From: Balneolaceae bacterium
Lineage (GTDB): Bacteria > Bacteroidota > Rhodothermia > Balneolales > Balneolaceae
NCBI GenBank assembly: GCA_009711805.1
Contig: VEMX01000002.1
Coordinates: 1 to 64,000 of the forward strand
Direction: 5' to 3'
Length of the DNA: 64,000 bases
Part shown: one piece after another, positions 19,293-28,113 of the stretch
Position numbering within the stretch: the stretch's first letter is position 1
Layout of the letters: each line of letters opens with the position of its first letter
Notes under the pieces: model-generated
What the model was told of the DNA's origin: nothing
Seen by the model: only the letters and a program-made list of their open reading frames with translations
Database searches by the model: none
Made by a program: the position numbers and the translations under genes

Positions 19293-20084
19293 TCACGATG
19301 GTTTTAGAGCATTGGCAATGGGAGATTCGGTATGTTCCATATATCCAGCCATGTATTCCACGTAGAGGTTTTCGAGGTCTACTCCCCGTAGATCATCACT
19401 GGAGTGTTCTGCCATTAAAATTCCATTGTTGAGAATACCTACATGATCTGATATTTCCTTTGCACGGAAAATGTCATGGGTCGACATCAGGATGGCTTTT
19501 CCTTCGTTCCGCAGTTCTCCGATAAGCCGGATAAACTCAATGCCTGCTTTTGGATCCAAACCGGAGGTGGGCTCGTCAAGCAATATGGCCGGGGCATCTT
19601 TCAGGATAGCAATGGCAATACCTGTTTTTTGCCGCATTCCCTTCGAAAAATCCTTGAGCTTTTTATCGAAGGCTGATGACTGAAGCCCTACCCGGTGCAA
19701 GGCTGCCTCATATTGTTCTCTGGAATAATGGGTTTTTCCTCCCAATCGCACAAAGAAATCAACATTTTGCATAGCTGTGAAATTAGGATATAACTGCACA
19801 TTCTCGGAAACAAAGGCTACATGCTTTTTAGCTTCCAGCGGTTCTTTATTGGCATTTATTCCATTGATTAGGGCCATACCTTCGGTGGGCTGGATAAAAT
19901 CCAGAAACAGATTGATGGCAGTGGTTTTACCTGCTCCGTTACCGCCAAGCATAGCAAATATTTTGCCCGGCTCAACTTTGAGGTTAAGGTTGTCGAGTGC
20001 TTTAATGCCGTCTTCATATACCTTGGTCAGGTTGCGGGCTTCAAGCATGGGGGCAGGAGTGATGTTGGATTCTGTGTGTTCCAT
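19293..20084 (-). CDS. ABC transporter ATP-binding protein
   Basis: A 263-residue ATPase with Walker A GGNGAGKTT (47-55), signature FSKGMRQK, Walker B AILLDEPTSGLDP and a switch His in MSTHD. This is the CcmA/NatA-like class that drives ABC-2 permeases. I favour ATG 20084; a TTG start at 20147 would fall inside a perfect 10-bp stem-loop (20119-20154), and an internal Met at 20048 is also possible. It is the third gene of the operon, after the NEW3 protein gene, and precedes the two permease genes. Confidence 0.9.
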   Translation of the reverse strand: MEHTESNITPAPMLEARNLTKVYEDGIKALDNLNLKVEPGKIFAMLGGNGAGKTTAINLFLDFIQPTEGMALINGINANKEPLEAKKHVAFVSENVQLYPNFTAMQNVDFFVRLGGKTHYSREQYEAALHRVGLQSSAFDKKLKDFSKGMRQKTGIAIAILKDAPAILLDEPTSGLDPKAGIEFIRLIGELRNEGKAILMSTHDIFRAKEISDHVGILNNGILMAEHSSDDLRGVDLENLYVEYMAGYMEHTESPIANALKPS

Positions 20085-20118
20085 AAGAGCAGAGATGTTG
20101 GTTAGTGTTAGATTTTTT

Positions 20119-20154
20119 GAGTGCTTTGCAAAATCCTGGTTTTTCAAAGCACTC
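20119..20154 (-). repeat. Perfect stem-loop ahead of the ABC ATPase gene
   Basis: GAGTGCTTTG (20119-20128) and CAAAGCACTC (20145-20154) form a 10-bp stem with a 16-base loop. Neither strand has a T-run after the stem, so it is not a classical terminator. It could stabilise the mRNA or change expression between the NEW3 gene and the ATPase gene. The minus-strand loop region, GCTTTGAAAAACCAGGATTT, recurs with one extra base at 32841-32863, so it may be a dispersed repeat. Confidence 0.6.
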
Positions 20155-20166
20155 CTCTATAAGTGA

Positions 20167-21666
20167 TTATTTCCTGGATAACTTTATTCCGAAGTACACA
20201 ATACCGCTTACCAGTCCCAGGATGATCAGCAGGATGAGGGAAGTGCCCAGCATACTGGCTTCGGCATCAACCTGTACAGTAAAGGTTTTGTCTTCGGCAT
20301 TAACCGGCTGGTTGTCGGAGAGAGCCGTAGAACGCATGCGGGTTTCATAACGCCCAACCGACAGCCCCTCTGGAGGAGTCAGGTAGAGTTTTACCGTTTG
20401 TTCTTCCCGAATACCGAGGCTGGAGATGATGTTAGGTTCTATGGTCTTTTCCCATTCAAAAGGAGGATCCAGTTCAAACTCAATATTGTGGAGCCGGCGA
20501 GAGCCTTCATTCACCACTGTAAAAGTGAATTCCACGGTTTGTCCTTCTTTATAATTGTTGAATAGCTGAGGGGCTTTCACCACCAGCCGGCCTGCTCCGC
20601 GGGGTATCATTTCCAGTTGGACAAAGCCTACGCCAAGGTCTTCAAGCTCCTGACGGCTCCAGATTTCCCCCCGGCCTTCGTTGAATGTATCCGATTTATC
20701 CCGGGGTACAGCCACTACGTAAAAGTTAATGGGCTCATCCATAGGTACGTCATCCGTTGGGCGGTCGGGGAGACTCACCTGCAGGGTGGCATTGCGGGTA
20801 TTGGTGCTTTCGGTAAACTTAATCTGGCTGACACGTGCAGATCCTCCGTTTTCATTAAAATAGCGGGTCGCAGATTTTGGGAGATTCACAGCCTCAAGCT
20901 TGTAAATGTTATCCGAACCGCTAAACAGTTCCAGGCTTAGTCCATATGAAGCCGTAGTGCCCAATTCCACCTCTTGGGAAAATTGCTCTGACTGAATTAA
21001 CACTTTGTTAGCCGAGGCATCTTTACTGAGAAATACTTTGGGATTGCGGGATGCCCCGTTGCCGTAGATGATATTGACGGTCACTTCATCCAGGTCTTGA
21101 AGCAACTCAAATTCGGCTACTTCTGGTTTTCCGGATCGTATTTCATCAATCTTGATTTCATACGGGCTGCTGATGATGGCTCCGTCATCATTACTGAGCG
21201 ATACATACACATTGTGGATGACATCGGGCTGCAGGGAACGGAAGAGTTCATCTTCCATATTAATAATTTGTGCAAATTCGGAGGTGGCCGATGTGGTATT
21301 TGCCAGGCTTACTGTTACTTTTTTGCTGCCATTTTCGGCCTGGGATTTCACCGCACTTTTGATGCTCACAAACTGCTGCTCAAATAATAGTACCAACAGC
21401 GATTGCTGGTAATTTACTTCGGCATTGGAAAAGGCATTGCGGGCAGTTTCATATTCCTTTAGAGAAATCAGATCTTTGTTGAACAACTTTTGTTTACGTT
21501 GAAATTCGCTTTGAGCTTGTTGGTAAGCACTTTTGGCACGCTTCAGTCCCAACAGCGGATAGCTGTCGTCCCGGGCATTGGGGAAGGGGCTTTGAGCCAC
21601 CCCCGCTACAGGAAGGGTGGCAATCAAAGCTACAATTACAAAACACAGGGTTAGATATTTTTTCAT
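20167..21666 (-). CDS. NEW3-domain exported membrane protein of the ABC export operon
   Basis: A 499-residue protein. A signal peptide (residues 1-24, ending VAGVAQ) is followed by a helical coiled-coil-like region (about 40-110, AKSAYQQAQSEFQRKQKLFNK) that resembles TolC or membrane-fusion hairpins. Several beta-rich domains come next. The last (about 370-465, VEFTFTVVNEGSRRLHNIEF) is the NEW3/COG1470 Ig-like type, and a single helix (about 471-493) anchors the C-terminus. Its bulk should be periplasmic. Its ATG overlaps the PDZ gene's stop by one base (TAATG), suggesting translational coupling. I infer it is the periplasmic adaptor or substrate handler for the ABC-2 permeases. Confidence 0.75.
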   Translation of the reverse strand: MKKYLTLCFVIVALIATLPVAGVAQSPFPNARDDSYPLLGLKRAKSAYQQAQSEFQRKQKLFNKDLISLKEYETARNAFSNAEVNYQQSLLVLLFEQQFVSIKSAVKSQAENGSKKVTVSLANTTSATSEFAQIINMEDELFRSLQPDVIHNVYVSLSNDDGAIISSPYEIKIDEIRSGKPEVAEFELLQDLDEVTVNIIYGNGASRNPKVFLSKDASANKVLIQSEQFSQEVELGTTASYGLSLELFSGSDNIYKLEAVNLPKSATRYFNENGGSARVSQIKFTESTNTRNATLQVSLPDRPTDDVPMDEPINFYVVAVPRDKSDTFNEGRGEIWSRQELEDLGVGFVQLEMIPRGAGRLVVKAPQLFNNYKEGQTVEFTFTVVNEGSRRLHNIEFELDPPFEWEKTIEPNIISSLGIREEQTVKLYLTPPEGLSVGRYETRMRSTALSDNQPVNAEDKTFTVQVDAEASMLGTSLILLIILGLVSGIVYFGIKLSRK

Positions 21667-22394
21667 TAGTATTCTTCTTTAATGAGAACTTTACCTTTCG
21701 ATTTGGGCTTTTCCAGAGTGACGGTTTGTTTTTTCCCTTTTTTGTTGAATACCAGTTCCATATCCTGACCAATCTTTATTTCACCCAGTATCTTTTTGAA
21801 ATCCTCCACAGAAGTGGGTTTTTTCCCGGAAATACTAACTATGTTGGCACCCTGAAGATCTAAAACCTTCAATTCTTCTGGTAGCAGCGGGGATAAAATG
21901 TTGGATATTTTGACCTGCCCGCCTGATTCAGTCACCATAAATCCCAGTTCTGGTATGGGAGAACTGTTTTCTCCGATATTGAAACTCATACTTTGGCTGC
22001 CTCCCGCAGTGGTAGCCTCGAGATCTTTCTTAGTTCGTCTCAGGATAAAACGCTGTTCACCGCGACGAACTCCGATTTTTACTGTCTCACCGGTTTCAAT
22101 AGCCTGGTATGCTTTTTTGAGATCGCCAATAGATGAAAGGCGGTTTCCATTTATCATTAAGATGACATCCCCTGATTGAAGACGATCCCGTTGTTGCCCG
22201 GAATCTTTCTTATCAGGAAGTATAATCCTTACGGTGATATCATCATTTTGCTGGGTGATGACTGCCCCAAATTCTTTCATGATAAGAGAAGATTCAGAAC
22301 TTAAGGTAAATGAGTTACCATCTACCTTAATTTGTGCTGAGGCTGTGAGTGGAACAACAGCTATCAACAATAAAAGTAGTACATAGGATTTCAT
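21666..22394 (-). CDS. Exported protein with two PDZ-like domains
   Basis: A 242-residue protein from ATG 22394, which gives a good signal peptide (MKSYVLLLLLIAVVPLTASAQ). A TTG at 22436 is in frame but would put 14 polar residues ahead of it. Two PDZ-like units are visible: the first has LQSGDVILMINGNRLSSIGDL (about residues 75-95), the second VLDLQGANIVSISGKKPTSV (about 175-195). PDZ domains bind C-terminal peptides. There is no protease domain. It is the first gene of the five-gene export operon, divergent from the histidine kinase. It probably binds substrate or partner tails in the periplasm. Confidence 0.8.
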   Translation of the reverse strand: MKSYVLLLLLIAVVPLTASAQIKVDGNSFTLSSESSLIMKEFGAVITQQNDDITVRIILPDKKDSGQQRDRLQSGDVILMINGNRLSSIGDLKKAYQAIETGETVKIGVRRGEQRFILRRTKKDLEATTAGGSQSMSFNIGENSSPIPELGFMVTESGGQVKISNILSPLLPEELKVLDLQGANIVSISGKKPTSVEDFKKILGEIKIGQDMELVFNKKGKKQTVTLEKPKSKGKVLIKEEY

Positions 22395-22547
22395 GGTGTT
22401 TGAGTTTATTTGTTTTGTATTATGCGACGGGAGCAATATTCGAAAAGTGGAGGTGCACTTTGTTAAGGACTCGCAAAACCTTTGTTAAGAATGTAAAGTT
22501 GAGGCAAAGTCTTTTTAAAAAGCCACAAAACGCCCTAATTTCAATGT
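22395..22547. promoter_or_regulatory. Divergent control region with a two-fold direct repeat
   Basis: This 153-bp gap separates the start of the export operon (minus) from the start of the kinase-regulator pair (plus). TTTGTTAAG occurs exactly at 22459-22467 and again at 22481-22489, a spacing of 22 bp or about two helical turns. OmpR-family regulators usually bind such direct repeats, and the adjacent regulator at 24442-25149 is of that family. It is a good candidate operator for coordinate control of both transcripts. No confident promoter boxes are seen. Confidence 0.55.
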
Positions 22548-24440
22548 GTGAAAAACAAATGGCTTACATATGGATTTTTAGTATTACTGGTAACAGCGCT
22601 GGGTAGCCTGGCAGTGTTGCAGTACTACTGGTTGGGCAGCGTGAGCGAGGCAGAAAAATCCCGGCTTAAGGAAAACCTTGGGGCATCGATGGAAAACCTG
22701 GTTGTTGATTACAATGAAGTATTTCAGACGCTATACCAATCTTTCAAAATCCAGGTAAATAAACAGGATGTTCCTTACGACACGCTCATCCATAAATCGT
22801 ACCGACAGTGGCTCTCGGTAACCGGCTACCCCGCACTTATTGATTCTGTGTACCTGGTTGATAGTGAGGCAGAACCTTCCAGCGTATATTTTTTCGACCG
22901 GGATTCCGGAAAACTTCAGGAATATGCTCCCTCGGAGAAGGTTAGCAAATGGATAGCAGAGCATCAGGATAGTACCGGAAGCGGCAGCAACCGCTTGTCG
23001 TTAATGGGGGAGCCGGAATTTGGGGCTCCCACGTTTTTGTCGGTTCCCATTCAGTTATTGGATATGATTACATTGAGTAAAGATCTCACCTCAGCTAGTA
23101 CAACTGTGAATCTGAGTATCGACCAGCTTGATACTTATGTATTGCTTCAACTCAATGATGTGGTTATTAAGGAAAAGATATTGCCGGTTTTTGCAAGCCG
23201 CTACTTGTCAGAAACATACCGTGACCAGTACCACCTAAGCATTGTAAGCGACAACCGTGCCGACTCAGTTTACTTTACTACGGTGGAGGAGGGAGAGATC
23301 CCAGAAGCGGATTTTAAGCAGCCCTTAAGTAGTTTTAGCTTCAGCAGTTTGATGATCTTAAGAGAGAATTCTTTTATTGATCATACTATACTTGATTCAG
23401 AAAGAGATACACTGATTACGACAGCCGAAAGTATTCAATTTAAGAGTACCTATTCTGAGAGTGATACCTCCGGTAAGTATGTGATTCAAGCCGGTGACAG
23501 TAAAAAATCTACCCTGCAAATAGGAGGTCCCGCCAAACTGGATACAAGCGTAAATGCTTCTTTTAGGGGAAGTATGGCATCTCTTGACTGGGAATTGTGG
23601 CTCAGCTTTAAACTGGGTTCTCTGGATGCTTTTGTAACTCAAACCAAAAACAGAAATCTGCTTATCAGCTTCGGTATCCTGCTAATATTGGGGATTAGTG
23701 GTGTGCTCATTGTGATATTCTCAAATCGATCGAAGCAACTCGCCGATCAACAAATGTTGTTTGTGGCAGGGGTATCTCATGAGTTGAGGACTCCCATTAC
23801 GGTGATTCGTTCGGCTGCAGAAAATCTTGCAGAGGGATTGGTAAAAAATGATCAGCGAAGAGAAGAATATGCACAATTAATGCTTCGGGAAGGGCGCAGG
23901 CTGAGCGATATGGTAGACCAGATTATGGAGTTTTCGGGAATTCAATCGGGAAAGAAAAGCTATCAATACCAGGAAATAGAGATAGCAGGTTTTGTGGACC
24001 AGCTGAATAAGGAATGCGCTCCATTACTGGAAGAGAAAAAGATGAAATTGGAGTATTCCCTTACAATACAGAGAAATTATTTTACCGGAGATGCGGAAAG
24101 TCTTTCAGTAGCTATCATGAATCTTATTCAGAATGCCATCAAGTTTAGTTTCCCGGAAAGCGACATACAGCTGCGGGTAACCGATACCGTTTGGAAGGGA
24201 AAACCGTGTGTGCAGTTTGTTGTTCAGGATATGGGCGTTGGAATTCCCGAAGCCGAACAGAGTAAAATATTCAAACCATTTTACAGGGGAGAGCAAGCCG
24301 TGGAAAATCAGGTTAAAGGAAATGGTATAGGATTAAGTTTAGTGACTAAGATAGCCGAAGCCCATAACGGAAAAATTACCATTGAAAGTAGTGAAGAAAC
24401 CGGCTCAATCTTTAAACTGATAATACCCGCGGGGCAATAG
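22548..24440 (+). CDS. Transmembrane sensor histidine kinase
   Basis: A 630-residue protein starting at GTG 22548. Helix 1 (about 7-29) and helix 2 (about 367-388) enclose a large periplasmic sensor of about 335 residues with no recognised fold. The HisKA motif is VSHELRTPITVIRSAAENL with His411. The HATPase shows NLIQNAIKF (N box), DMGVGIP (G1), FKPFYRG (F box) and GNGIGLSL (G2). There is no HAMP domain between helix 2 and HisKA. The response regulator gene starts 1 bp after its stop. The divergent PDZ-NEW3-ABC operon is the likely target, so the sensor probably monitors an envelope signal connected with that exporter. Confidence 0.92.
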   Translation: MKNKWLTYGFLVLLVTALGSLAVLQYYWLGSVSEAEKSRLKENLGASMENLVVDYNEVFQTLYQSFKIQVNKQDVPYDTLIHKSYRQWLSVTGYPALIDSVYLVDSEAEPSSVYFFDRDSGKLQEYAPSEKVSKWIAEHQDSTGSGSNRLSLMGEPEFGAPTFLSVPIQLLDMITLSKDLTSASTTVNLSIDQLDTYVLLQLNDVVIKEKILPVFASRYLSETYRDQYHLSIVSDNRADSVYFTTVEEGEIPEADFKQPLSSFSFSSLMILRENSFIDHTILDSERDTLITTAESIQFKSTYSESDTSGKYVIQAGDSKKSTLQIGGPAKLDTSVNASFRGSMASLDWELWLSFKLGSLDAFVTQTKNRNLLISFGILLILGISGVLIVIFSNRSKQLADQQMLFVAGVSHELRTPITVIRSAAENLAEGLVKNDQRREEYAQLMLREGRRLSDMVDQIMEFSGIQSGKKSYQYQEIEIAGFVDQLNKECAPLLEEKKMKLEYSLTIQRNYFTGDAESLSVAIMNLIQNAIKFSFPESDIQLRVTDTVWKGKPCVQFVVQDMGVGIPEAEQSKIFKPFYRGEQAVENQVKGNGIGLSLVTKIAEAHNGKITIESSEETGSIFKLIIPAGQ

Positions 24441-24441
24441 C

Positions 24442-25149
24442 ATGGAAGCAAAAGCACAGATACTGGTGGTTGAGGATGAACAAGGCCTGGTGATGACTTT
24501 GCAGGATCGCCTTACAGAAGAAAGCTATGCTGTGGATTTTGCCACTGATGGGCTCAGCGGTTTCGAGAAAGCCCGGTCTCAGTCCTATGATGTCATCATC
24601 CTGGATTTGATGCTTCCCAAAAAGGGAGGGCTGGATATATGCCGGGATTTACGCCAGGATGGCATCCACACTCCAATTATAATGCTTACCGCCAAAGGGC
24701 AGGTGGTAGATAAAGTACTGGGCCTGAAACTTGGGGCCGACGATTACATGCAAAAACCATTTGAGATGATGGAACTGATGGCACGGATTGAGGTTCAGCT
24801 TCGTAAACAAGAACGAACCTCACGCCAGGTAGAAAAAGGAACAGTACAGTTTGGGGATGTGACGGTCAACTTCAGCAAGGGGGATATCATGAAAGGAGGG
24901 GAGAAGGTAAGCCTTTCGGCCAAGGAATTTCAGCTGCTGCGTTTTATGATTGAACATGAAGGTATCATTTTAAGCAGAGACCAGTTACTGAATGAAGTGT
25001 GGGGCTACGATGCCTTACCATCGACCCGAACGGTAGATGTTCATATATCCTGGCTACGCCAAAAGCTTGAAGACGATAAACGCTATCCCGAATACATAAC
25101 TACGGTGCATGGGCTGGGATATAAATTTGTGAAATCCCACCTTACCTAA
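24442..25149 (+). CDS. OmpR-family response regulator
   Basis: A 235-residue protein. The receiver domain (about 6-120) has the acidic pair in VVEDE, the phosphorylation site Asp55 in IILDLMLP, the Thr in LTAK and the Lys in KPF. The C-terminal winged helix (about 135-232) contains LSAKEFQLLRFM, the recognition helix region TRTVDVHISWLRQKL, and the wing VHGLGYKF. All switch residues are present. It lies 1 bp after the kinase gene. The TTTGTTAAG repeats in the divergent gap upstream are the obvious place to look for its binding. Confidence 0.94.
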   Translation: MEAKAQILVVEDEQGLVMTLQDRLTEESYAVDFATDGLSGFEKARSQSYDVIILDLMLPKKGGLDICRDLRQDGIHTPIIMLTAKGQVVDKVLGLKLGADDYMQKPFEMMELMARIEVQLRKQERTSRQVEKGTVQFGDVTVNFSKGDIMKGGEKVSLSAKEFQLLRFMIEHEGIILSRDQLLNEVWGYDALPSTRTVDVHISWLRQKLEDDKRYPEYITTVHGLGYKFVKSHLT

Positions 25150-25541
25150 ATCCTCTCCTTGTGGAAGGAGAGGGGCCCTCTAAGGGATGCTTTTCTGCCC
25201 TTCCACCACCTTTATTTGGTGGAATATTCACCAACTCACATTCTTTACCAAGCATAGGATGACACCTTGCTGGGAGAGGCAGCCCAGATTTATATTAAAG
25301 GCTCACGCAGAGGCTATTGCCTCTTGAAGGGTCTGGTTTAAACCAATTTTTTGGGGACCTTATTTCGTTCATATCCTCATAAAAAGTGTGAATAAAAATT
25401 CACTAATGACAGCAACCCTCAATGAATGAGGGATCTAACCCTTACACAAATCAACATAGAGCCAGATTTATTGCAAGTCCAGAGTTAAAAGCTTTGAGTG
25501 ATGAATAGTTTTAATCTTGATTTCTGACAAGCATAAGATAC
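25150..25541. repeat. Palindrome-rich intergenic stretch
   Basis: No gene is seen. Hairpins are dense. CCTCTCCTT/AAGGAGAGG (25152-25173, 9-bp stem, 4-base loop) sits just after the response regulator stop and may help end that transcript, although no T-run follows. TTCCACCA/TGGTGGAA is at 25201-25224. GTGAAT/ATTCAC is near 25388-25403, and CCCTCA/TGAGGG is at 25416-25432. The rest is unremarkable. Confidence 0.55.
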
Positions 25542-25670
25542 CCAAGCCGAATTATTGACGAAGATTATGTGAGAGTGATCTTATCCATTCGATTTTGCTT
25601 TAGGAACTACAGGGCTCAATTTTGGGCTACGAATAAAACAGTAAATTTCTTGGATAATAATCCGGGTTAA
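25542..25670. mobile_element. Degenerate second copy of the TIR-bounded element
   Basis: The right end (25643-25670) matches 3982-4009 at 26 of 28 positions. The left end, AAGCCGAATTATTGACGAA (25544-25562), resembles the left end of the other copy (ACCCGAATTATTCACGAA). An internal block near 25600-25620 also matches, but the 84-bp hairpin of the other copy is missing. The outer edge of the right end overlaps the stop codon of the PepSY gene. No transposase frame is present. Confidence 0.5.
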
Positions 25671-26209
25671 TTATCCCGCTGTTTTAATTTTTCAAGACGT
25701 TTTCGGTTAGTCCGTTTAGCATAGAGGGGCAGGAAGAAGAGATAAATGCCGGTAATCCACAATACAGTTACCACTATAGCTGAGGGAAGGAAGATCCAGA
25801 GCTTGGCGGAATCGTGGAACCAGGAACCATCGTGCATGGCTTCAATAATATCAGACCGGCGGTAGGCTATCTGAAGTACTTCACCGGTTTTTGTGTCTAC
25901 CTGTACTTCATATTGATTGTTTGAACGAACTTTAACGATACCCTTAGAAGGACGGACATCCAAGCGGTCTACATCATCCCAGGTTTTGATTTCGGCTTTG
26001 GGGACCTCCTTCACTACATCCAGTATATGCCCAAAAGAGATTTCGGGAATGGTAGAAACGCCCCGTTGAGAAGGAGGCTGCACCCAGTTTATCTCCTTTT
26101 TAACCTGCAGGATCACCCCGGTAATTAAAACAATAAGAAAAGGCAGGGCAATTAGGATTGCTCCCCACCGGTGTATTTTTCGTAAATCTCTCCGTGCGTA
26201 CCAACTCAT
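25667..26209 (-). CDS. PepSY-associated transmembrane protein
   Basis: A 180-residue protein. LRKIHRWGAILIALPFLIVLITGV (about 8-32) is the first PepSY_TM-type helix with its characteristic KIHRW start. The middle (about 45-125) is a PepSY-like periplasmic domain with VQVDTKTGEVL. HDGSWFHD precedes the second helix (about 136-160), and the end is basic. Related proteins accompany iron or haem uptake, or flavin-based electron transfer. No such partner is adjacent, so its role is open. Its last codon lies within the TIR of the neighbouring element, so that element may have reshaped the 3' end. Confidence 0.85.
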   Translation of the reverse strand: MSWYARRDLRKIHRWGAILIALPFLIVLITGVILQVKKEINWVQPPSQRGVSTIPEISFGHILDVVKEVPKAEIKTWDDVDRLDVRPSKGIVKVRSNNQYEVQVDTKTGEVLQIAYRRSDIIEAMHDGSWFHDSAKLWIFLPSAIVVTVLWITGIYLFFLPLYAKRTNRKRLEKLKQRDN

Positions 26210-26526
26210 AAATGAATAATCTAATACTGCTGATAATGTTAATGATTACAAACTCTGTTCAAATCAGGCCGCTGAATATAACAGAAATTCTATAAGGTAT
26301 AATTGTGTGTTATGCAGCCTTCTTACAAAAGATAAAGAAGAATCCTAAGGTGTCATTGCAATACGGATAGAAAATAAAGCAATTGATTGCCGAATGCGGT
26401 ACAAAATAAGAGTTCTAAATCTTTTTACATGTTGAAGCCGGTTTATCATTCGTCACATAATTGAAAAGGCATTCCCGATTCGGGAATGCCTTTACGGAAT
26501 ATGTTATAAGCCAATGCCGACCGGAA
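26210..26526. other. Intergenic stretch with a terminator
   Basis: This gap precedes the PepSY gene (minus) and follows the amidohydrolase gene (minus). It holds the terminator at 26465-26493. The remainder is AT-rich and presumably contains the PepSY promoter; nothing else is recognised. Confidence 0.5.
26465..26493 (-). terminator. Strong hairpin downstream of the amidohydrolase gene
   Basis: AAAGGCATTCCCG and CGGGAATGCCTTT form a perfect 13-bp stem with a 3-base loop. Read on the minus strand the stem is followed by TTTTC, which fits a rho-independent terminator 34 bp after the amidohydrolase stop. Confidence 0.75.
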
Positions 26527-28113
26527 TTACCAATCCAGGCCGGGTTGGGTAATTTCGATATCACTTTCAGTTTTGGCTTGTTCTACCATTTCTTCTATAT
26601 CTTTGAGCAATGCTTTGGCATCGTATACAATACCGTCTTTGATGGTATAGCGAATGCCGCCTTTGCGAACAGGTTTATTTTCGCTGTTCACATAAATAGC
26701 CCCCGTGCCATAGAGTACTTTCAGGTTTTCCTGCGGATTGGCATCAACAATAACCATATCGGCAAGTTTACCTACCTCAATGGTGCCGAGTTCGTGATCT
26801 GTCCCCAGCACTTCCGCGCCTTTCAACGAAGCGGACTGAAATATTTCAAGGGGATGGAATCCAGCTTCCCGCATCAGTTCCATTTCCTGTATGTAGGCAA
26901 AACCATATAGTTTAAAGATATACCCGGCATCGGATCCCAGTGTAACTCGTCCGCCCCGGTTTTTATATTCGTTTATGAACTCCATCCACAAGCGGTAATT
27001 TTCTTTCCAGGCAATTTCCTGTTCGGTTCCCCACTCCAACCAGTAGGAGCCATGAGAAATGCGGCTGGGCTGGTAAAACTTCCAAAGGGAGGGTAGGGTA
27101 TATTTGTCATGCCATTCGGCTCTGCGCTGGGCACTTAAATCCCGGTTAGCTTCATAAATTGTGAAGGTAGGGTTGATAGAGAAGTCCAGCTCAATGAGTT
27201 CATTCATTACCGAATTCCATTTTTCTGAATAGGGTTCGGCAGCTTGTGTCCATAGCTTTCCTGCTTCCTCGAAACGGTGCTGTTCATTATTGTAATTATA
27301 GTCGAGAGGATAGTCCTGAATGATACGGTCTTCGAAAAGAGATTCCGGGAGGCCATACCAGTGCGTCATGGAGGTGAGTCCGTAGCGGGCCGATTGAAGC
27401 ACATCATTATATACCACTCGTGTTTGTGCATGATGAGTCATGGTTCCCAAACCCAGTTTGTTGGCTTCATCGATAGCTGCAGCGTACACTTTGGGAGAAG
27501 CTCCAAAGAACTTGATTCCATCTGCTCCCGCTTTATGGATCATCTGCACCCAATCCCGGGCTTGTTTTGCTGTAGTGATTTGTTCATCAGCCCCCATGCC
27601 AAATCCAATCCAGGCCGATATTCGGGGTGCAGTAATCTTATTTTCTGCACTTAGTTTTTTATGGCGAAGCGTCCAATCCATTCCGTTAAAAGAGCCCGGT
27701 TCACGAATGGAGGTTATACCATGGGCAAGCCAGAGTTTATAAACATATTCGGGAGTAGTTCCTTGTGCGCCGCCTCCGGTATGAGCATGCATATCAAAAA
27801 AGCCGGGCAACATATACATGCCTTCCGCATCCAGTACTTTATCGTTAGCACCGGCTTTAGGCCTTCGGTTTTCGTTGATAGGTAATTCTGGATAGCCTAC
27901 TGTTTGTATACTCGCAATACGGTTACCTTCAACCACAATATCAACAGGTCCGCTCATGGGAGAACCGGTGCCATCAATAAGGTTTACTCCGCGAATAATG
28001 AGTCGCTCATAAGGACCATCACCTTCAGAGCGTTCCGGGGCGTCTGGCATTTGAGCAAAAGCTGCCGTGCAACTTATTAGCAGAAACAGGATATAGAGTA
28101 GCGGTTTCTTCAT
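26527..28113 (-). CDS. Exported metal-dependent amidohydrolase
   Basis: A 528-residue protein from ATG 28113, which yields a signal peptide (KPLLYILFLLISCTAAFAQ); an upstream start at 28212 would bury it. The amidohydrolase fold is clear: an N-terminal beta element (LIDGTGSPMSGPVDIVVEGNRI), MLPGFFDMHAHTG with the HxH metal ligands (109 and 111), a possible carboxylated Lys in DGIKFFG, the His motifs MTHHAQ and MTHWYG, and GSDAGY with the catalytic Asp. GTIEVGKLADMVIVD closes the barrel. These proteins resemble imidazolonepropionase or Xaa-Pro dipeptidase-like secreted hydrolases; the substrate is unknown. It lies 76 bp downstream of ogt on the same strand. Confidence 0.88.
   Translation of the reverse strand: MKKPLLYILFLLISCTAAFAQMPDAPERSEGDGPYERLIIRGVNLIDGTGSPMSGPVDIVVEGNRIASIQTVGYPELPINENRRPKAGANDKVLDAEGMYMLPGFFDMHAHTGGGAQGTTPEYVYKLWLAHGITSIREPGSFNGMDWTLRHKKLSAENKITAPRISAWIGFGMGADEQITTAKQARDWVQMIHKAGADGIKFFGASPKVYAAAIDEANKLGLGTMTHHAQTRVVYNDVLQSARYGLTSMTHWYGLPESLFEDRIIQDYPLDYNYNNEQHRFEEAGKLWTQAAEPYSEKWNSVMNELIELDFSINPTFTIYEANRDLSAQRRAEWHDKYTLPSLWKFYQPSRISHGSYWLEWGTEQEIAWKENYRLWMEFINEYKNRGGRVTLGSDAGYIFKLYGFAYIQEMELMREAGFHPLEIFQSASLKGAEVLGTDHELGTIEVGKLADMVIVDANPQENLKVLYGTGAIYVNSENKPVRKGGIRYTIKDGIVYDAKALLKDIEEMVEQAKTESDIEITQPGLDW

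Noticed and set aside
25152-25173. Terminator of the response regulator gene
   Set aside because: The stem is good but no T-run follows, so it is listed only as part of the palindromic region.
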